Origin: Geodermatophilus sp. DSM 45219
GTDB taxonomy: Bacteria; Actinomycetota; Actinomycetes; Mycobacteriales; Geodermatophilaceae
Direction of reading: 5' to 3'
Length of the DNA: 64,000 nucleotides
Assembly: GCF_900104025.1 (NCBI RefSeq)
Contig: NZ_FNIQ01000001.1
Coordinates: 310,001 to 374,000 of the forward strand
Below the pieces are notes generated by a model. It saw nothing but the letters and a program-made list of their open reading frames with translations, was not told where the DNA came from and searched no databases. Positions 62,578 through 64,000 of this stretch are shown piece by piece (the first letter of the stretch is position 1; every line of letters begins with the position of its first letter). The translations under genes and the position numbers were made by a program.

Positions 62578-64000
62578 ATGGCGGTGCTGGCTCCCGAGCG
62601 CACGGACCGGGAGCCCGGCGAGGTCCCGACCCGCCGCCGGCCGCTCCCCCGCCCCCGCCGCGACACGACCCCGCCGCTGCCCGCGGACCGCCGCGCGGCG
62701 TGGCTGCTCGCCGCGCTGCTGGGGGTGGGCGCCTTCGCCGTCCGGCTGTGGGACCTCGGCTACCCGCCCGACCTGCTCTTCGACGAGGCGTACTACCCGC
62801 CCGAGGCGCGCGAGCTGCTCGAGTGGGGGCACGAGTACAACCGCGGCTACACGTTCATCGTCCACCCACCGCTGGGCAAGTGGCTGATCGCCGGCGGCAT
62901 CGGGCTGTTCGGCTACGACTCGTTCGGCTGGCGGTTCCCCTCCGCGGTCGCCGGCAGCCTCGCCGTCGTCGTCCTCACCCTGCTGGCCCGGCGGCTGACC
63001 GGCTCGACGCTGCTCGGCCTGGTCGCCGGCCTGCTGCTGGCGCTGGACGGGATCGCCTTCACCCTCTCGCGCATCGGGCTGCTGGACGTCTTCCTGCAGC
63101 TGTTCGTCCTCTCCGCGGTGGCCTGCCTGGTGGTCGACCGGGACCGCGTCCGGACCCGCATCCGCGCGCACGGGGCGGCCGCCACCGGCTTCCGGCTCGG
63201 CCCGCGCGGCTGGCGGCTGGCCGCCGGGTTCCTGTTCGGCTGCGCCTGCGCGGTGAAGTGGAGCGGCGTGTACTCCCTCGCCGCGTTCGCGGTGCTGAGC
63301 CTGTTCTGGGAACGCGCCGCCTGGCGGGAGGCCGGCGTGCCCCGGCCGGCGCTCGTCGCCGCGCGGCGCGGCCTGCCCGGGGCGGTGTGGGCGCTGGCCG
63401 CCGTCCCGGTGCTCACCTACGTCGCCAGCTTCACCGGCTGGTTCCTCGGCGAGACCTCGCAGGGCAAGGCCTGGGCGCAGCAGAACCCCGGGACGGCGTT
63501 CCCGTTCGTGCCCGACGCGCTGCGCTCGCTGTGGCACCAGCACGCCGAGTGGCTGGCCTTCCACAACGGCCTGTCCACGCCGCACCCGTGGGAGTCCGGG
63601 CCGTGGAGCTGGCTGGTCAACGGCCGGCCGATCCTGCTGTGGAACCCGCAGGGGCTCACCGACGCCGCCGGCGACCAGGTCATCCGCTACATCCTCATGG
63701 TGGGGACGCCGACCCTCTGGTTCGCCTTCGCGCCGGCGCTGGTCTGGCTGGCCTGGCGGCTGGTCGCCCGCCGGGACCCGGCCGCGCTGCTCGTCGCCGT
63801 GGCGATCGCCGCCGGCTGGGGCACCTGGTTCCTCAACCCCGAGCGCACGATGTTCGTCTTCTACACCGCGCCGGTGCTGCCCTTCTTCGTGCTCGCCGTC
63901 GTCCTGGTGCTGCAGGACGTGCTCGGCCGCCCGGGTGCCCCCCGGCTCCGCCGGCAGGTGGGCCTGGGCGTGGTCGCCGGCTACGTCGGCGTCGTCGCGG
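62578..64000 (+). CDS. pmt: polyprenyl-phosphate-mannose protein O-mannosyltransferase (3' end beyond window)
   Basis: The first 474 residues are present; the gene runs off the right edge. A Pro/Arg-rich cytoplasmic N-terminus is followed by many membrane helices. The catalytic loop LLFDEAYYPPEARELLEWG holds the conserved Asp-Glu, and FIVHPPLGKWLIAG, LDGIAFTLSRIGLLD and GCACAVKWSGVY are GT39/PMT hallmarks. It glycosylates secreted proteins from polyprenyl-phosphate-mannose during Sec export. The start is ATG 62578. Confidence 0.93.
   Translation, partial: MAVLAPERTDREPGEVPTRRRPLPRPRRDTTPPLPADRRAAWLLAALLGVGAFAVRLWDLGYPPDLLFDEAYYPPEARELLEWGHEYNRGYTFIVHPPLGKWLIAGGIGLFGYDSFGWRFPSAVAGSLAVVVLTLLARRLTGSTLLGLVAGLLLALDGIAFTLSRIGLLDVFLQLFVLSAVACLVVDRDRVRTRIRAHGAAATGFRLGPRGWRLAAGFLFGCACAVKWSGVYSLAAFAVLSLFWERAAWREAGVPRPALVAARRGLPGAVWALAAVPVLTYVASFTGWFLGETSQGKAWAQQNPGTAFPFVPDALRSLWHQHAEWLAFHNGLSTPHPWESGPWSWLVNGRPILLWNPQGLTDAAGDQVIRYILMVGTPTLWFAFAPALVWLAWRLVARRDPAALLVAVAIAAGWGTWFLNPERTMFVFYTAPVLPFFVLAVVLVLQDVLGRPGAPRLRRQVGLGVVAGYVGVVA

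Overview
The window is very G+C-rich, uses GTG starts freely and has almost exclusively G/C third positions. Its gene content is actinobacterial. The order ppx - DUF501 - ftsB-like - eno - mazG - mfd, then pth - rplY - prs - glmU - tetR, then ispE - rsmA - rpfB - tatD - metG, and rsmI next to a protein O-mannosyltransferase gene matches, from memory, the gene set of Mycobacterium tuberculosis Rv1002c-Rv1026 (with inversions). The extra genes and style suggest a soil or rock actinomycete of the Geodermatophilaceae type (Blastococcus, Geodermatophilus, Modestobacter). That placement is an inference, not a measurement.

Layout. 0-8.2 kb: a truncated phosphoribosyltransferase gene, a small unknown ORF abutting an odd tRNA-like gene with anticodon UAA, type II NADH dehydrogenase, a family 5 uracil-DNA glycosylase, a DUF4235 protein, a FemAB/CelD-like acetyltransferase, then ppx, DUF501, ftsB-like and eno, all tightly packed. 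8.3-17.5 kb: mazG, a SurA-like lipoprotein, then a two-gene cassette on the other strand (phosphopantetheinyl transferase plus an acetoacetyl-CoA-synthetase-like adenylation-carrier-thioesterase protein), then mfd.

17.6-40.3 kb is an exopolysaccharide/cell-surface island between mfd and pth. It holds an initiating polyprenyl glycosylphosphotransferase, several glycosyltransferases (one a GT2-GT4 fusion), a Wzx-type flippase, a Wzz-pseudokinase-Wzy fusion, a BY-kinase with its LMW tyrosine phosphatase, two polysaccharide deacetylases, a TagD-like cytidylyltransferase, a CDP-alcohol phosphotransferase, and a 1,502-residue secreted propeller/LamG/PKD protein. Strong hairpins separate its transcription units.

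40.4-54 kb returns to housekeeping: pth, rplY, prs, glmU, tRNA-Gln(UUG), a fatty-acid desaturase with its TetR regulator and a palindromic operator region, ispE, rsmA, rpfB with a long leader, tatD and metG, with membrane proteins of unknown role between. 54.7-64 kb: an APC permease, CorA, an amine-catabolism operon (copper amine oxidase, APC permease, small membrane protein) with a Crp/GlxR-like site over its putative promoter, rsmI, and the start of a protein O-mannosyltransferase gene that runs off the right end.

Most minus-strand genes overlap their neighbour by an ATGA or GTGA four-base junction, so they are probably translationally coupled operons. I found no prophage, IS element or CRISPR array. 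Two families of dispersed intergenic repeats are present, one with a stem that covaries between copies.
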